NCBI GenBank assembly: GCA_002338445.1 | Contig: DDII01000028.1 | Location: 1 to 17,701 of the forward strand | Source: Cellvibrionales bacterium UBA1854 | GTDB taxonomy: Bacteria > Pseudomonadota > Gammaproteobacteria > Pseudomonadales > Porticoccaceae | Direction of reading: 5' to 3' | Length of the DNA stretch: 17,701 nucleotides | Shown here: positions 16,646 through 17,701 of the stretch, piece after piece | Position numbering within the stretch: the stretch's first letter is position 1 | How the letters are laid out: every line of letters begins with the position of its first letter | Notes under the pieces: generated by a model | What the model was told of the DNA's origin: nothing | Seen by the model: the letters and a program-made list of their open reading frames with translations, nothing else | The model's database searches: none | Translations under genes and position numbers: made by a program

Positions 16646-16664
16646 GATAATGATCAGTATAAAC
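16646..16664 (-). promoter_or_regulatory. Fur-like box over a putative -10
   Basis: GATAATGATCAGTATAAAC matches 14 of 19 positions of the E. coli Fur consensus by eye. On the minus strand TATACT (16661-16656) lies within it, so a bound repressor would block transcription toward the photolyase-like gene, whose ATG is about 177 nt downstream. The -35 is poor. The right half of the palindrome is degenerate. Confidence 0.3.
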
Positions 16665-16919
16665 CATGTTATCAAAAGCAACCGAGACCCAATCTTTTTA
16701 GCACATGGCTACTCCAAACAACATAAACAGTATCCTCAATTGCATCGGGTCAAGGAATAACGGAAATTGATTCTCCGTTACCAGATTAGTTGAGGCCTCT
16801 GGATTTAATGGGTCACTAATAATTTGAAGCTACAGAAATTGAGGACAGCGGAAAATTCAGTAGCGGCGCCTGAAACAGGGAATCGAGTACCCCTTAATAG
16901 GTTGTAATGGAACACTCCA

Positions 16920-16968
16920 CCTTGGAAAGCCGCCGCTCTAAAAGACCAGCGCGGCGGCGTGTCCAAGG
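16920..16968 (-). terminator. GC-rich hairpin downstream of the TonB-dependent receptor
   Basis: CCTTGGA/TCCAAGG (7 bp) and GCCGCCGC/GCGGCGGC (8 bp) stack around a 3-by-2 internal loop with a 14-nt apical loop. It begins about 66 nt after the receptor stop codon on the minus strand. No U tract follows on either strand, so it may stabilise the 3' end or aid Rho-dependent termination rather than act as a simple intrinsic terminator. Confidence 0.45.
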
Positions 16969-17034
16969 GAACTTACTATTGGGGAACCTTTTGTTTTACT
17001 AGATACAAAACTACGAAAAACATTTTAAAAGTTC

Positions 17035-17701
17035 TTAAAAAGTTAAATTAAGTTTGACACCTATATTACGCCCTGGCATTGGTACCTCATTTTTCACAAA
17101 TGATGAATGATTACGAGCTGCCTCATCTAACAGGTTTTTTCCAAATACCACGAACTGAACATTTGAACCAGAGGCTAACTCGACTGTCTTGGACACGTTA
17201 ATATCTAACATCTGAAAGCCTTCAGTGGTGGTCTCTCCAACAGCAATACTATTTTGCTCTTCTACGTCTTTAAATAAAATACCAGCACTGAATTCCTCGC
17301 CAGTGTAGTTGAGCTTAAACATATTTCTTTCCGGAACCATCCTAGGAACATTGGACCCATCATCAAAGTTTCCTGATACGGAATCCCTGGCAAAAGATAA
17401 AACTAAATATCCCTTTGCCATGGAAAATCCTTTTCCAAATTCAAACTCATATCCATCAAACTCGGCATCCTGCTGCTTATAAGCGGCCTTTAAAAGTCCC
17501 TCCTCCATTGTGCCAAGGGGATCATCCTCCAAGTAAATATAATTATCTATATCGTTTTGGAAAAAAGAAAGAGAGGCAAAGAGGCCATCTTTTTCATAAT
17601 TTAGCGCAAGATCGATGTTACTTGCTTGCTCAGCCTGCATACTAGGGTTCCCTTCCTCATATCTGCCCACAGCAAGGTGCGGTCCGTTCATGAAGAGCTC
17701 C
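17035..17701 (-). CDS. TonB-dependent receptor, C-terminal part (cut by window edge)
   Basis: These are the last 221-222 codons of an outer-membrane TonB-dependent receptor; the frame stays open to the right edge, so the ATG inside it is not the start. The partial text ELFMNGPHLAVGRYEEGNPS followed by QAEQASNIDLAL is the barrel block typical of the receptor group that includes ZnuD (ELYxxGPH, then ExGNPxL and a following Glu). Later come FFQNDIDNYIYLED (a beta-strand plus loop) and VVFGKNLLDEAARNHSSFVK, the usual last-strands signature. It ends KLNLTF, with the C-terminal Phe expected for BAM recognition. Zinc or another metal is a plausible substrate by family and by the nearby metal importer, but the substrate is not shown. 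The GC-rich hairpin follows the stop. Confidence 0.88.
   Translation of the reverse strand, partial: ELFMNGPHLAVGRYEEGNPSMQAEQASNIDLALNYEKDGLFASLSFFQNDIDNYIYLEDDPLGTMEEGLLKAAYKQQDAEFDGYEFEFGKGFSMAKGYLVLSFARDSVSGNFDDGSNVPRMVPERNMFKLNYTGEEFSAGILFKDVEEQNSIAVGETTTEGFQMLDINVSKTVELASGSNVQFVVFGKNLLDEAARNHSSFVKNEVPMPGRNIGVKLNLTF

Larger units (their letters stand above)
16473..17034. other. 562-bp gene-free, inverted-repeat-rich stretch
   Basis: No credible protein-coding gene was found here. The left part (16473-16670) would hold the promoter of the photolyase-like gene and a Fur-like box. The right part (16733-16968) is packed with inverted repeats: TCCTCAATT/AATTGAGGA (16733-16741 with 16837-16845), TAACGGA/TCCGTTA, TTCAG/CTGAA, CCTG/CAGG, TGGA/TCCA and the strong GC-rich hairpin listed separately. 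It may be the 3' region of the receptor transcript, an independent small RNA, or both. Confidence 0.5.

Noticed and set aside
16511..16726. Plus-strand 71-codon frame in the gap left of the receptor
   Set aside because: No Shine-Dalgarno, no recognisable family, low-complexity basic composition, and it runs through the Fur-like box. Treated as chance.
16733..16968. Known riboswitch, tmRNA, 6S RNA or integron attC site
   Set aside because: No B12 box, no tmRNA tag or tRNA-like ends, no 6S-like long bulged stem and no attC core sequences were seen. The structure is left unnamed.

Overview
This AT-rich window reads as chromosomal DNA of a gammaproteobacterium, probably a marine or aquatic one. 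The reasons are a single-chain PurL of the E. coli type, the E. coli-like order purL / mltF / tadA, a class A RNase P RNA, EpmB-type EF-P lysine aminomutase, a TonB-dependent receptor, and a photolyase-related flavoprotein. The taxonomic call is inference from gene content. Nothing in the window looks like a phage, transposon, integron or CRISPR array, and I saw no tRNA or rRNA.

Layout, left to right. (1) Positions 1-4588, all on the minus strand: purL (purine synthesis), a small DUF5062-like protein, then rnpB, whose 3' end lies at the left edge. (2) 4589-7777: mltF (peptidoglycan lytic transglycosylase, plus strand) diverges from purL and converges on tadA (tRNA inosine-34 deaminase, minus). 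tadA diverges from epmB (plus strand). (3) 7774-11092, minus strand: an AGMO-like membrane fatty acid hydroxylase, a DUF4239 (bestrophin-like) membrane protein and a NAPE-PLD-like metallo-beta-lactamase-fold lipoprotein. This is possibly a lipid-remodelling neighbourhood. (4) 11222-14769, minus strand: a tight four-gene operon for a YfeABCD/SitABCD-type manganese/iron ABC transporter (binding protein, ATPase, two permeases). ATGA stop/start overlaps or a 4-nt gap join its genes. (5) 14964-16472, minus strand: a cryptochrome/photolyase-family (FeS-BCP/DPRP) protein that lacks most of the classical cluster cysteines. (6) 16473-17034: a 562-bp gene-free stretch rich in inverted repeats. (7) 17035-17701, minus strand: the C-terminal part of a TonB-dependent receptor cut by the window edge, similar to the family that includes zinc receptor ZnuD.

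The most interesting non-coding signal is the 194-bp gap in front of the metal transporter operon. A TATAAT box would start a leader whose first 11 nt are perfectly complementary to a segment just upstream of the ribosome binding site. Inside lies a second bulged helix, and within it a 13-codon ORF with a good Shine-Dalgarno. This looks like a candidate regulatory leader. Other items worth a second look are the photolyase-like protein with rearranged cysteines, a Fur-like box over its putative -10, the structured stretch at 16733-16968, and a plus-strand intrinsic terminator at 11166-11203 with no plus-strand gene in front of it.
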